A stretch of DNA of 64,000 nucleotides from Rhexocercosporidium sp. MPI-PUGE-AT-0058 (GCA_020746875.1 JAGTJL010000016.1:682001-746000), one strand, 5' to 3'; counted from the stretch's first letter, positions 1-13,165 are shown. Made by a program: numbers and translations. The notes: a model not told the origin generated them from the letters alone.

Positions 1-3000
1 ATAAATTAAAATATTATTAAAATATATTATATAAAAGTCGTTTAAATAATTTAATAATATGTCGTTTATATAGCGTTAATACGTGCTTAATTTATTATAG
101 AGTCTAAAAGGTAATACTTTACATTTATAAGTCTTATATTTAGTACGGAAGGTTATATACTCTTCCGACTCGGGGTCTATTTAGATGTAATTAAATGCGG
201 CTTAAATATTAAGTTTAATAAATATTTTAGCTTTTAATACGTAGAAAAGAAGCTTGTCGATTCTCGGTATAAAATATAAGTCTTTTTACGTTAACGTATT
301 TAAACGACGGTAATTAATACAGAAACGTAACTTTTTATTACTCTTCTTTATAAAAAGGACGGGAGAGGCGAAGGGACTTTGACTCGTCTCGATAAACCTT
401 TTATTAAGATTCTTTAAAAGATATTCTTTTAATACTTTTAATTCCTTTATTAATTAATAATATAAAAAAAAAACAAGAATTAAGTAATAAAGCCTTTAAT
501 TAAATTTTATAATCGTAATATTAATAAAATAATAAAACGTTTAACTCTATCTTAGAAAATGCTTTCTTAAGAAGTTAATATTACTTCGGAAGCTTTTTAA
601 TTATAATTCGGAGGGTATTTAAATCTTCTTTTTTATATTTTTCTTATAAGACTTAGTTTATTTTATAAATACTAGTTATAAAGAACTTAATATTCTTATT
701 TTTTATATTAAAATAAAATATATTTACGCTAATCTTATAAATAAAAAAGGAAGTTCTCTACGAAGTTATAATAAGTTCCGGGCGACGGCGTAGTCGTAAA
801 TAAAGCTTCTTTACCTTTAGTTTTCCGACCGATTCTAATAATAAGGGTTCCGGAGCTATTTTTGACTCTTATTCTTTAAAGGAATTCTCCGGTAACGTTA
901 ATATTTATATATAATTAATAGCGAATTAACAGTATCGTCGTCTCCGATTAATTTAATTCATAATTAAGTTACGTCGGTTAGCATTTAATTAATAATAATC
1001 AGTAATTCTTACTTAGCTTTAATAAGGAGCGATATAATTAATTCTTTTATTTAATAAGGAATTCGTAAATATATAAAGGGCTATATAAGACGGTTATTAA
1101 TTAAATCGAGTTTAACGTAAAAGCGTCTTATTTATTTAACGTTAATTATTATATTTTAATTTCTTAAGTTAAATACGATAAAAGGGTAATTATATACGCG
1201 TTTATTATTTATTATTAAATAAAGACGTATATAATAAAAGGCGTGGCTTCGTACGGAATTCTAAAAGCCACAAATTAAAATAATATAAAGGAGAAGTAAA
1301 ATCTTCACTCTTAAGGCCTTCGAAAGGCGTACGGAAAGGGTTTAATTTATAAAGAGATAACCGTTTATTTTAATATTTATTAAAGTAGAAAGTGTAACGT
1401 TATATTTATTTATATTAATAATATAAGAAATTAAAAATTATTTTCTTTTTATAAAAGAGTTTAAATTAAGCTTTAATAAATTACATTTACGTAGACTTAA
1501 GAAGGAGTCTTTCTTTAAGCTTTTTCGTTTTCTTTTATTTATTCTTTTAATAATTCCTCTTATTTTTCTCTTAATTTTACGCCTTTTTCTTCGATTCCTT
1601 TGTTTATAAATTAAACCTTAAAAGTCTTAAGGCAGTTACTTTTATAATAACTAAATTTACTACAATTATAATATTTAATTAAATTATCGCTTATAAAAGT
1701 CTAAGGCCTTAAATATATAAAGCTTTAGCGCGGTAAAAAGAAAGTAAATTATTATTAAAGAATAAAAGAGCGTTAAAATAAAATAAAAAAAGATTAATAA
1801 GCGAAAGTAATTTTTTAAGTAAACGTTTAAGTAAAAGAGGTAATTTAACCTGAACCGGACGGCTTCCGAGTTATATTTGAGGTGCGAGTTAAAATGAAAT
1901 TTAAGTTAAGTATACGATTCCGGCGGTTCTTTAAGTTTAATAAAATAAAATAAAAAACTATTTTATTATAATTATTCCCTTAAGTTAACTTAATAATAAA
2001 AGTCTCGTCTTATAGCTTAAGAGAAAGCTTTTATTATATATAAAAAAACTATTTTAACTTAGCGACGCTACTTTAAATAATAGCGTTTTAAAATCTTATT
2101 TTAAACTTAATAAAGGTCTCCTTAAAATAAAAGTTTATATATAAATCGTAAAAAGTAGACCGGAACTCGTCTATTTTGTAGCCGATTAAAAGAAAGATTT
2201 TAAGAGTATAATTATTTCTTTAGCGGTTTTAAAAGAATAAGTTTCCGAAAGATATTAAAGTTTTAAGTAAGATTATGTTATTTTAATAATTAATTCTTAA
2301 ACGAGAACACGACGAGCTCTTTTCGTTAAGTAAAAATTAATATTAATTTTTAAGTAATCTTAAATTAAAACACGCTATTATTTAAATAAAAAGTTTAAGT
2401 TATTATTTAATAAAGTAATCTTCTTTATTAATTAAATCTTAAGAGGCCGAAACGAGCTTAAATAAACTCTAAGAATAAAAAAAGCATAACCTTTTAATAA
2501 ACTTTTATTAAATTTTATTTATTAAAGTAAAAGAAGAATAAAGGTTTATAAGCGACTTTAAGGTAGTTCGGAAGACTTAAAAGAAATAAGGTCTTCTTTA
2601 AAATTATTGTTAAGTCGTATTAAATTAAGCTAAAGAGTAGTAAGGGCTATGAGTATAGCTTTAATTTTAATAAGATTAAATTAGAATTCTTTTTACTTAT
2701 TTACTTAGTTCTTAATTCGATTATTAACGACTTAAAAGAGTCTTTTTAAAACGTTAAGGTTATTATAATCTGTGTCGTCTTAAGCTTTACTTTTATTCTT
2801 TTAAATAACGACGCTAGTTTTAAGAGGCGAAGCAATAAGTGTTTTTAAATTAAGAGGCGCCCTTAAGGAGGTTATAATAGCTAAAGGACTTAATTTAATA
2901 AGTTCTCTAGCAATTAATTAAGATATAATAAGTCTTAATAAAAATAAGTATTTAACTTAAAGCAGATTCGAAGGGGGTTTCGTACTTAAATAATAAAGTT

Positions 3001-3365
3001 TTAGGTATAATAAAAACACTTCCTTAAAATCTGTTTATAGCGGCCTTTATATAAAGGAGGTTATTTAAAGCGTAATTAATAAAAACTGCTCTAGGCGTTA
3101 TTAATTACGAATTATTAAATTAAACTTTAGTTTTTAATTATTAAGAGATCTTTAAAATCTTAACTCTTTAAAATATTAATAATTAAATTTTTAATAAAAT
3201 ATTATAAAGCTGTCTTTAGCGAAAGTGATCTTTTTATTTAATATAACGATACTAGCTAAGAGAGCGGTATAAAAGGTATATAATAATACTTTAGCTAAAG
3301 CTATCGAGAGTTAATAAGTTTAATATAAAAGAAACAAAAAGATAAAAAAAGAAAGAAAAAGTAAA
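1..3365 (-). mobile_element. RIP-degraded Ty3/gypsy retrotransposon remnant
   Basis: The block is extremely AT-rich with no long open frame. On the minus strand from about 444 down to 235 one frame, broken by a single stop, reads as the start of a gypsy reverse transcriptase: the segments SPFASPVLFIKK, LRFCINYRRLN and IPRIDKLL follow in the order and spacing normal for Ty3/gypsy RT fingers and palm. The catalytic YxDD part would lie left of position 1. Upstream in the element (higher coordinates to about 3,360) gag and protease would be expected, but I could not recognise them through the mutations. Scattered TAG and TAA codons and the TA-rich dinucleotide content fit RIP. Confidence 0.75.
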
Positions 3366-3649
3366 GGAAGTATAAGTTCATATATATAAGCTCCTCCGAA
3401 ACCCCTCCGGTACTAGTCCGACTCGGCATGACTTAATTACCTCTGAACCCCTGGATTCCCTGACTCGCTGAGAAGCTCCTAAGTTCACTTATCGTCACAT
3501 TAATATAATTATATAAAATATATAAGTGGCCCTTGCCCCGTAATACAAATTTGTATAGCGGGGCGAAGATGATAAATACACCCTGCGGATTACCTAAAAA
3601 TCCTTAATATGAGTTGATTTAATTATTTTTATAAGTGGATTTAGCTGTA
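3366..3649. repeat. GC-normal patch with a 30-bp palindrome
   Basis: Between AT-rich blocks lies about 200 bp of ordinary composition. It contains a near-perfect inverted repeat at 3535-3564: GCCCCG and CGGGGC arms enclosing ATACAAA/TTTGTAT, with two mismatched pairs. It is probably a transposon terminus or the junction of two termini. No coding potential is seen. Confidence 0.45.
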
Positions 3650-5100
3650 GCCATAACTTATAATAACTTATTTCGAATATCCTTTCTCGCGTTAAAAGCT
3701 CCTTTTTTTTCTTATTTATAATATGTATTTTAAAGCTTAATTTCTTTTATATTATTATTCCGCATTTAATATTAAAAGTTCGAATATAAATTAAATCGTT
3801 AATATTCTTAATATCTTTTAAGAAAAAGCCTTTTTAAGTAAAATAACGCGTTTTAATAAAGAAACTAACTCTTTGCCGTAAATTATATAAAAAGGAATAT
3901 AGCTTATAAGTCCGTAAATTATAATGCGATTAGCGAATAAAACCGCTAATAAGTTATTTATTTAATTTCCTCTTATTTTAAAAATAATATTCTTAATAAG
4001 GCTATATCCTTACTTAATTATATTATTAGCTTTCGCGTTATAAGCTAATATTTAAATTCGTCGAATTTTCACTTTATTTAATAAGTTAACGACTTCGTAT
4101 ATATTTTCTATACTTTTATTGACTATTAGTTTTTAAAACAGCCCGTATCGGCAAATAATATCTTATTAAATGAAATTAATAATACTTTTAGCTTCCTTCG
4201 AAGCAAGCGCCTTAGCTTCGACTTAACCGCTTATATCATCTCGGGCAATAACGAGATACTTTTTCCCGTTTCATATTAATATAAAAGTAATATTTAATGT
4301 TGGATTTGACTTCGGTAACTCGTGCCGATTCTACCTTAGAATAGCCGAAGGAGTTTCCACTGCTTACGCGGCCCGGAAATTACCTTCGTATTCCGGGAAA
4401 TTACGCTCGTATTTAATTACGTAATCGTAGAAGCTTCTAGAAAAACTATTATTTTGTATATAACTACCGAAGAGCTCTTCTAGCTCTTCAAGCAAGCAAT
4501 TCTCTCTCTTTAATCACGTGTCCTTACCTACTGCGCTTCCTCATTCTGATTGGCTCGCCTATTCTCACATTTAGCGCTTATTTTTCTATAAGTCCGTTTA
4601 GAGTAATTAAAACCATAAGTTCTTTTTATTGCTTAATATTACGTAATATATATTTATCGTATATTTTAACGAATTCCGCGGAGTCCTTAAATAGCTCCTT
4701 TAAAAATAACACTAAGAAATACGGTAATATATGCTTTCTTTTCTTTTATAGCCGGAGTTATTATAATAGTTTTATAAAATGTATACTTTTCTTTATCGGT
4801 ATTAATCACGAGTTTAATAAGTGCGCCTTTTAATAGAAATCTTTAAATACGTTAATTATAAACTCCGTATAATAATACTTTTTTCTTAAATATATAAAAA
4901 GATTTTAAGTTTATATTTTTCGGAATCTTAAATATAATTAAATAAATAATTATCTTTTAATAATATTCCTTATAATATTTTAAAGATATTAATAAGTTTA
5001 TTTCGCTTTCTTAATTTACACTTAAATTGCTATTAAGTATTATTTAATAGTTCGACTTATTTCGTAGTTCTTAAACTTTTCGCTTTATATTAATAAGAAT
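3650..5100 (-). mobile_element. Ty3/gypsy integrase remnant
   Basis: This stretch is the reverse-complement relative of 30,650-31,600, alignable by eye over most of its length. The better copy reads, through RIP stops, as the C-terminal half of a gypsy integrase (a YNIKAN segment followed by an ERGH-like position and an LPxxLFADRTT-like stretch). Here it runs on the minus strand and is interrupted by the solo LTR at 4298-4569. No frame is open. Confidence 0.65.
4298..4569 (+). mobile_element. Solo LTR, family A, copy 1
   Basis: A 272-bp unit begins TGTTGGATTTGAC and ends CCTATTCTCACA (TG..CA ends). It is flanked by TTTAA on the left and TTTAG on the right, a 5-bp target duplication differing by one RIP-type G to A change. 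A second copy lies at 23697-24002. The uninterrupted target is present in the related integrase remnant near 30,960, where the sequence runs straight across the insertion point. No internal retrotransposon sequence is attached, so it is a solo LTR. Confidence 0.85.
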
Positions 5101-7765
5101 ATCGCGTTTTTAAGTTAGCTTAAAGTTATCGAAGGTCTCTGGCTCTTTTATTAAGTCTTTTGTATTCTCCGCTTTTATTAGGCAAATTCTAATTATATTA
5201 AGCTTAATTAAGATTTAATCTTTATTATTATTATTCTCGGTATTTTTTTAATATCTTTAAAATATTTAAGTCTTCTCGAAAAAGTATTTGTTATTATATA
5301 CGTAATACTTTTAATATAACGTATTTTAAAGTTGAAAAACTTAATTTAAGCGAGTCAGCAAGTAAGTATTATATTAAAATAATTGTAAATAACTCTTTTA
5401 AGTTAAATAATAAGAATATTTACGTTAATTTTTATAATAAAATAGACTTTTATAAGCCAGATTTTAAGCTTCTTAAAGATTAAGAATATGCTTTTATATT
5501 CTTTTTTTATAATATCGTAATTTTGTTTTGCCTTTATTTAAAAGTAGCTTTTATACTTTGTCGGTTTAAGCTTATTATTTTTTAAGTTACGTTAATTAAA
5601 GAAATTACCTTATTCAACTTTATTAAAATCTATAAAAATAACGATTTCGCTAGCGCTTTTAAAGTAATCGATTCTGTAAAATATTAAGAAGAGATATAAA
5701 ATATCTTAAAAGATTATTATTATTTAATTATAAATTATAAAGTTTTATATAAATTTAACTTCTTTTTTAATAAAATCGTATAACAGCTCGGCTAATAAAC
5801 GAAAGTCTTTAATTTAAATATAAAAGTAAGTAATTAAATTTAAAAATATTTTAACTTTTATAACGTTCTTTAATTTCTTTTATTTTTATACTTTAATTAA
5901 ATATATAATTAAAAGTTTTTCTTTTTTATTAGTTACATACGTAATCGACGACGTTTATATTATTACGACAAGACTAAGATTTAAAGCTTATAATAGCTTT
6001 AGCGCGCTTAAGGCGTTTTAATATTTTATCGAAGTTAAGAAAGTATTTAAGAATAAATTAGCGAATTTTAGGCCGTGTTTTCTTTCGATTATAATTTATA
6101 TATAATCTTTTTACGCTAACGTCGTTTAAGAATAGTATTATAATAAAAGGCATAATATCTTTTAATATTTTATTAATTGTTTTTATAAACTAAATAATAA
6201 AGTTTATAACTCCTTAAAATAACGTCGTATTTCGGACTAGTCCGATGTTAAGTACGAAAAAGGCTGTTATATTTCGGCCATTTTAATATAATATTTATTA
6301 ATTATAATTTAAGTATAAGTTTATTAAGCTCGTAATATAATACCTTATAAATTCCTCTGAAAATTCGTTAATAAAAGAAGGTAAGTTAGCGTCTCTTAAA
6401 GTAATGCGTTAAATATAATTATTAAGTTAATTAAGCGGTACTTTCTTGGTTTTTTCTTTTTAATTAAGAATTAAGCGTTGTAATATAGCCCTTTAAAGAG
6501 TTCGAGAATCTTATGGTTAAGTTTATCTTTTATTATCTTCTTGACTTTAGGAATTAACTCTTTAAGAAGTAGAAAGTATAATACTTATTAGGCTTTGTAA
6601 TTTACTGTCTTAATAATTATAAGTAATAAAATATTTTTATAGAATTGCTTATATTTAATTTAATTAAATATAATAGCATTTTCTCGATTTAATATAATTT
6701 CGTTAAAAAAAGCTTTTTTTAATTATAATATATCTTTAATATTTAAAGTAATAAATCGCTCTTCTATAATTTTAAATCCGCAAGGAAAGCCGATAAAACA
6801 AGAAAATAAAATATTTTAATATTTCTTAATTTATTTTTAAGGAAAGTCTTTTTTTAAAGACTTTATATTAGTTTTTACGGCTTTTAAGCGCATTTATTAT
6901 TTTATTTATTTAATTTATAAGCTTAGTCTTTTTATCTTTCGTTTTATATATAATATAAACTCGCGAAACTTATTTAAGTTTTTTAAATAAAAACTTTATT
7001 AATAAAGTATTATAATTTATAATAAATTAAAAAATAAGCTTGATCTTCTTAATTAATACGGTACTAAATATACGTTCTTTACTGAAAAGAGCTTATATAA
7101 AGTCTTTATAAAAAAGATGATCGTAAAAACCCGTCTTTAAAATTATGAATTCTCGCTTTATATATTCAATGGAAATATATAAAACGTCTTCGAAAGACGA
7201 ATTGCTTTTACTTCTAGAGGTTTCTTTGTCCTCTTCGTAGAAAAGCTTATCCTCGAGCTTAAAATAAGTATTTTTTTAAAGAATATTTAATAGTATTAAT
7301 TATAAAGCTTTAATTATAATTAATTATTCGTTTTCTAAGTCAGTTTCGGACTTTAAGTAATTTAATTTTAGATTTAATAATATTCTGCTAACTTAATTCT
7401 TAAGTTTCGTAGCTTTAATACTTTTAATATATTTTATATGTTTAACTGCTTTAATAATAATAATTAATTACGTAGTTTTATTTTATAAATTAACGTAAAC
7501 TAAACTGCCTTTTATATTAAATAAGTATTTAAATAAAACGCGCGCAGTCCGAAAGAATAAAAATTTAAAAATAACTTTAATACTTAGAATATTTATAATA
7601 TAAAACTTAATAAAAATAATATAATCTTTTATTATAACCGAGACGTTATTTGTATATCTTAAAAATCGCGATTTTACGCTTATAATATTCTTTAAAGCTA
7701 TAAAGTCGCCTTTTATAATAAATTTTTTTAATTAAATAATAATATTATAAGATATATAATGATCA
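5101..7765. repeat. AT-rich RIP block without recognisable gene
   Basis: The sequence is dominated by TA, TTA and AAT words, with stop codons in all six frames. It is presumably older transposon sequence continuing from the gypsy fragments. I could not assign any motif. The AT-rich character stops abruptly near 7,765, where ordinary composition begins. A short (TA)n run lies at 7,903-7,937. Confidence 0.6.
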
Positions 7766-7897
7766 AAGACTGTGTTTGAATGCAAAAAACTTAATCTTCA
7801 TCATACCAAACCAAGAACCGCCATATATATCTTCACTCGCCCTGAAGCTAACCATCAGAACGCAGCTAGTTCATTCAGAGCTTCTTGTGCAGTTAGA

Positions 7898-7934
<37 letters not shown>

Positions 7935-8053
7935 TACACAAGAACATAAGAAGAGAATTTACTACTCCTTCTCAATCAAAACGGCCCACCTGGCTGCTGC
8001 GGTTCGTCATCGCAATGTGAGACGTAGTTGACAGTGAGCAAGCAACCATTTTC

Positions 8054-11000
8054 TTAATGATAAGAACCACACTTCGAGCATCCGCCGAGCTTGCGAAGGT
8101 TCTGATATGTGTTCCACATGTCGTTACCGCTCATTGCACAGTTGGTACCTTGGAGGAAAACACCACAGCCTCCGGTGCCGTCGCCCCAACAGCCTCCGTT
8201 TTGGTATTGCCCCTAGAGGAGAGGGATAGGTTAGTAATTGATCACTTTGTATATATAGGAAGGTAGAAGGGAAGGGAAGAGATGATTTGAAGGCTAGCCT
8301 GGAGAGGTTCAACTCACGATGTTCCATAGGTGAGGATATCTGTACGGTTTAGGTTATTGACGACGTGATCACACCATGCGAGGAGAGTCGGGAGCGAACA
8401 CATGGACGAGCTCTTGCAGTCGTAATCAGTGTTATCATCGCACGGTTCGCCTGCACATTTATAGCTGCGCAGAGGACCGCCGAACACATTCTGAATCGGA
8501 GCATAGCCTTGTCCTTAAACAACGTAATTATCCGGTAAAGCATCGGTATCACCTAATAGAACATCCCACGTGTACGTGTATCCAGATTAGGACTGTGGTG
8601 CTATACCCTGCGGAGACCAAGTCCAATCCGCATTTCCAGAACCGCCCTCGATGTACGCACCGGTATACTTGTAAAAGCCCAAGTAGAAATCGTTACCCTC
8701 GACCAGATAGTTGACGAGACTGTATTACGCAACAGCATCACCGCCACCATTTTCGGTGCTAAGACCAGCGTCAATGGACCAGCCTACTGAAGCACCAATA
8801 GGCTTATGTGGCCCGCCGATAAACAGACGCACGAATGCGTATGGCACTAGCACATCGGCAGTATATATGACGGTATTACCGCTTTTTTTATAACTGACAT
8901 TAGAGATCAAGTTGCCAGATGGCGGCTTCTTCGTACTTGCGCTAATCGACTTGGATGCTCCTCCGCCTCTTGAGGACAAAGCAGTCTTGACTTCGAAGGA
9001 GATGCTAGATGTCCCTGGTTTAAGTATGCCTATTTTTGCTCTTGTTAAGGAACCGGGCATTTCCAGGACTAATGCGCCGTTCTGGTAAACAGCGTAGCCG
9101 AGAGCGTTTGCCACTGGTGACCAAGTGATAGTAGCGGACGTATAGTCTGAAGCGATGACTTTCGCATCACTAGGTAAGCCAGCGACATATGACCCCTTTG
9201 AGTGCGGTCGCTGCGTCTTTACGGACCTGACCACCTGGAACGGCACTCATTGCTGCTTTTATATACGAATCGCTAGGAACATTATCGTAAGGATTTAGAT
9301 TATCGTCGTCGGTTACCTCAAGATATCCCATAACACGTGTAGCAGAAAGCGCCACAACCTCTGCGATCTTATCTTGATCGACCCGATAAACGATATACTA
9401 TATCTTCCGATTATCTTTTGGCTTCCATGTATTAGGAACAAATGCCGATGATGTATACGTCTCATAACTGCTCTCGAACGTCAACAGCGTATCTATAGTA
9501 TCCTCAAAACTCTGGGCCATAAGGGAACCGGGATTTAGCACTGTATATGCACTAGGATGTTCACGCTTTGTGTAAGCATTAATATGAGCGTATAAGTTGG
9601 AATAAATGTTATTGAGACTATATTCTGGCCAGCCCTCGTCGAAGAAGATACCACCTATACTACCAGGATACCTTTATCAAAGTTAGCACTGTAATAACAG
9701 AATCGAGATTTTGGTTCCTAAGACAAAGTTTTTGAAATTTCTAAAATCGAAATTCCAGATCTTTAGAGTATAACAGGTGAGGAAATATATATACAGCTCG
9801 AACTACTTGTTAACATCTTGTTCAATCTGCGATGCCTAGTCGGCGAGATCACCCGAGCCGAGTCTCGTTTTGAACTGTTGCAAGCTCACCCTTAGATAAC
9901 CAGTCCGAATATAGCTAATAACTGTCTTGCCTGAGCTGGCAGCCTGCTGTATTACCGAACTCCATGATGGATCAACTACATAATCAGGACTATTCAAGAC
10001 ATTAGCAACTAGTATACTGAGCTTGCTCGAATCATACGAAATCAACCGCTGCCAAGCAGCCGGATCCCCAAGCGGGTTGGTATAAGATGCAATGGCGATC
10101 TGTTGACCAGCGTTGGCACCCGAATCCGGATTCGAACCCACGCCTAGGGCTTTCATCCAAGTTGACACTTGGGCGTTATAGCTATCTGGGTAAGCGGAGT
10201 CAGGAGCAAATGCGTTAATGGTGAGGGGATAGTTGAGTCCACTCCCGTTTTCAGCTTCAGGACAACCTCGATATTCTTGGTGAGGGGTAGTATTAGGGTC
10301 AGTATCCCAAGCCGTAAGACCGCCGGTAGTGTTCCAGTAGAAGTCGCCGCCTTCTGTAACGAATGTGGCAAGTGCACCGGGAATCGGCGGATATGGTGGC
10401 CCGTCAGGTTTGTATGTAACGATAGGTAAGTGAGGATACATATTGCCGTTTTTCGTCATCACGTATTTAGCCAATGCGTACATTGCCAGATTGTCAGAGT
10501 TTCGCTGGACATAGTATCCGATAGAGCCCACTCCTCCTCCGCCTTGCCAGCGAGCCAATATCTTGGTATATAAGGTACCGTATGCATCGCTCGTTACGGG
10601 ACGTGCGAAAGGATCATTGGGCGAACTCATCTTGATGTCAATTTTGAAATCGTCGACAGAAGGGTTGGGGTCAGGAGAGTTGGCAGCGAGATCTAAATGG
10701 AATAACTCATGCTGATCGGACGCTGGTAAGTAAGCCAGATATTAAGAGAATTGAAAATCTAATCCGACTCACCAGAAAGGTTTGTGCTCTGTTATTATAG
10801 TTTGCAAGTTTTAGGTTGTTTGGGCTTACGAGAGCCTTTCCGTATGTGATTCCGTCTGCCATGCTTCTGCGATCGTTGAAAAAGCCAGCGCAAAAGTGTG
10901 ATCATTGGATAGCCGGGACTATTTAGGTCAGAGTTCATCGAGTATGCAAGTGGGGTAGTCTTTGGCTTTGCTCCTCCAGTTGGGGTTGGTGGACTGATTT

Positions 11001-11693
11001 ATGTCCATAATGTCCTCCTAGAACTTTATTCGGCAGGTTCGGGAAACCTACTCAGGTTCACACGAATCTTGATCAGGCCTCTTTTAGCATCTTTTTTTTG
11101 GATCATCGCATCGAACTATGATATAATGCTGGAAGATGTTTTTGTTACTATAAATGACTGTTGCAGTGTTTGCAAAAACGGCTTGGATTTGAGGTCGTTG
11201 GACCAAATTCAGTCCTGGAGCACCCAAAAATTCCACTGCAGCCACGTTGTTCCAATCGATGTTTGATGCCACTCCTGCAGTACTAGATAGGGAGCGCGAC
11301 AATAGAGTCAGTCTTCCTCGTCTCCAGATATTTCATGATATTCAAATTCGGTCCTAAGGCTTCCTATGCTCAAGAATTGGAATGACAAACCCCGATGGGA
11401 TATCACGGGGAAAAGGAAGGAATGACTTACTTAGACATAACCTATACATCATAGAATACGTCGTCAATTTTGCCTTTGGCTCCATTGAAGTTTTTGCTGC
11501 ACTCACGATATCCATAAAGCCACGTTTCAAGAAGGTTTTCGGGGGATACGGTTCCGGTTGGAATCACCCGGTAAGGACTTTCGTCGCCCGAAAAGTTGGG
11601 AGGCTGTGCAGCCGCTATATAGCTTAGCAGCAGCACGAAGAAAGCCGTAAACCCTGAAAGAAGAGCCATTTTGACGGAAGGATGGCTTGTCAA
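8054..11693 (-). pseudogene. RIP-killed secreted fusion: HExxH metallopeptidase-like + spherulin 4 + FN3 + Cys-rich tail
   Basis: Read from 11,693 leftwards. A signal peptide comes first (second Met at 11,669, hydrophobic core FVLLLSYIAAA). A metallopeptidase-like domain follows, with HELFHLD (HExxH, its His at 10,711 immediately after an intron) and a downstream DAYG typical of aspzincin-like enzymes. The same uninterrupted frame (10,630-9,836) then runs into a spherulation-specific family 4 domain (PLGDPAAW, later IGGIFFDEGW and LNPGS). An FN3 module is at about 9,150-8,900, and a Cys-rich tail ends CGSYH at 8,054. Clear introns are 10,712-10,772, 9,672-9,794 (branch GCTAAC) and 8,213-8,317 (GTGAGT, TACTAAC, TAG). 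Inactivating changes: in-frame stops at 9,836, 9,803, 9,398 (TAG at Trp positions) and 8,725, 8,587, 8,515 (TAA, probably from Gln), plus +1 shifts near 9,195 and 10,900. Domain names are from memory of the families. The tail resembles that seen after GH18 modules in fungal chitinases. Confidence 0.8.
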
Positions 11694-13165
11694 AATTCAG
11701 AGTACACCGGATCGAGATGTGATTACGAAGGGATCAGACCGCAGCTAAAGGAATCCAAGCAGTGAGATTTAATGATTAAGAGACAAGATAGGGACTTTCC
11801 TAAAGAATCTATATGTGTAGCACAGAACAAATTAACCTTTTGTAGATCTTGAGTTGGACCTCGTAAACATCCTCGTATGTTCCTGTTCCTAGCTTAATAA
11901 TCCAATCTCAGAGTCTAACAGAAAAACATGGACAAAGTGGGGAATACTTGCAGAAATTGACTTCTAGATGTGCATCTATATGCAGCAATATGGAGAAAGT
12001 GCTCTCTCTCAGGACGATTTCTCGGCCCTTCTGCTCCTTTGCAAACTATTACCCAAGAAAAGCCTTCGAAATCGTATGATGAGTCCTTGCTAAGAAGAAA
12101 AATTGATATACAATTCACGCCGAATGTCTTCGATGCATCGGAATCCTGGGAACAGTGACTAGCATACATCAACACCACAAAATCAGTGCCGCCCTTTGTA
12201 TCCCAATAAACCCAACTCAAAGGGCATGCCGTGCACACAGCCAAAGGTCTTTGTGTGCGTATTTGATTAAGTCAAATATGCTCACGAGCTTTTCATTGAC
12301 AATCGTTAAAATAGCAGGTAAACTTTACATGTTCATGCTGACTTCGTGCCATGCACGGCTCCCATTTTTCAGATATGTAGCTTGATCAATGACGGTATTG
12401 ATATTTTGGTGCTGATGCATGCTAAACACCTTTTCCAGAAATTCGATGTATCGAAAACATTCGGCCTACAATCTACGATATTCTTGCAATTAGGTATGGG
12501 CAGGATATTTGTAACGCGGAGGTATGCCTACTTAGAGTCAACAAATGTGTTAGGGTTTGTTTACGAATCGGAGCGCTTATCAAGCGAGAGCTATTGTCAA
12601 ATAAGCTTGTCTTGGCACATAATTTTTGTGATACACCTTCTGCAATAGGCAGTTAAGGTAGTGTTATCTTTGTGGATTCGGAGATGACTTCTGCAGCAGA
12701 CTGATCTTATCACAAAAATGGGACCCGAAATTTCTCCAAAGAGAGTTTTTAGACGAAAGCGGGTGCGGGTGCGGGTGCGGATCTGGACGCATTTACGGGG
12801 CTAGCGCTTGAAGGACTTCAGATTGTATATGGACGCTGGTGTTGCAGAATTTATAGAGGACCTGCGCTGTAGCTGCAGCTTTGTCCTCATACTTTGACCA
12901 CGACCTACAGCTCAGGAACAGACACACGTGACCCGTGTTTAAGATTGGCAGCCAGCTCTCCAAGGTTGACTCAAGTGCGTGATACCTAACATTACAACCC
13001 TCTTTCTTTTCCTGTTTTGTTTCATTGCGAGTCTTACTTAGAGATTTCACCATGCTCAATATCACGCTCATACTCGTCGGCATTATTTCTAACATTCTAT
13101 CGATTCCTGGAAGACTTCGGCCTATACCCATTAATTCCTTTCATCTTCCCCATAAACAAACAATA
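11694..13165. other. Intergenic region with an inverted pair of decayed coding-like fragments
   Basis: Composition is ordinary. At about 12,090-12,215 (minus strand) and 12,385-12,505 (plus strand) two fragments resemble each other in nucleotide and in one translated frame, sharing a VLM-[YH]-A segment and an SKTFG segment. They look like a diverged inverted duplication of part of one gene. A short (GGGTGC)n run is at 12,759-12,780. No intact gene is supported. Confidence 0.45.

Noticed and set aside
10120..10140. tRNA T-arm-like GGATTCGAACCC
   Set aside because: It lies inside the spherulin 4 fusion frame, no acceptor stem or anticodon arm pairs around it, and the match arises from the coding sequence.
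11084..11302. Independent small minus-strand gene
   Set aside because: Its peptide continues the N-terminal domain of the metallopeptidase-spherulin pseudogene.
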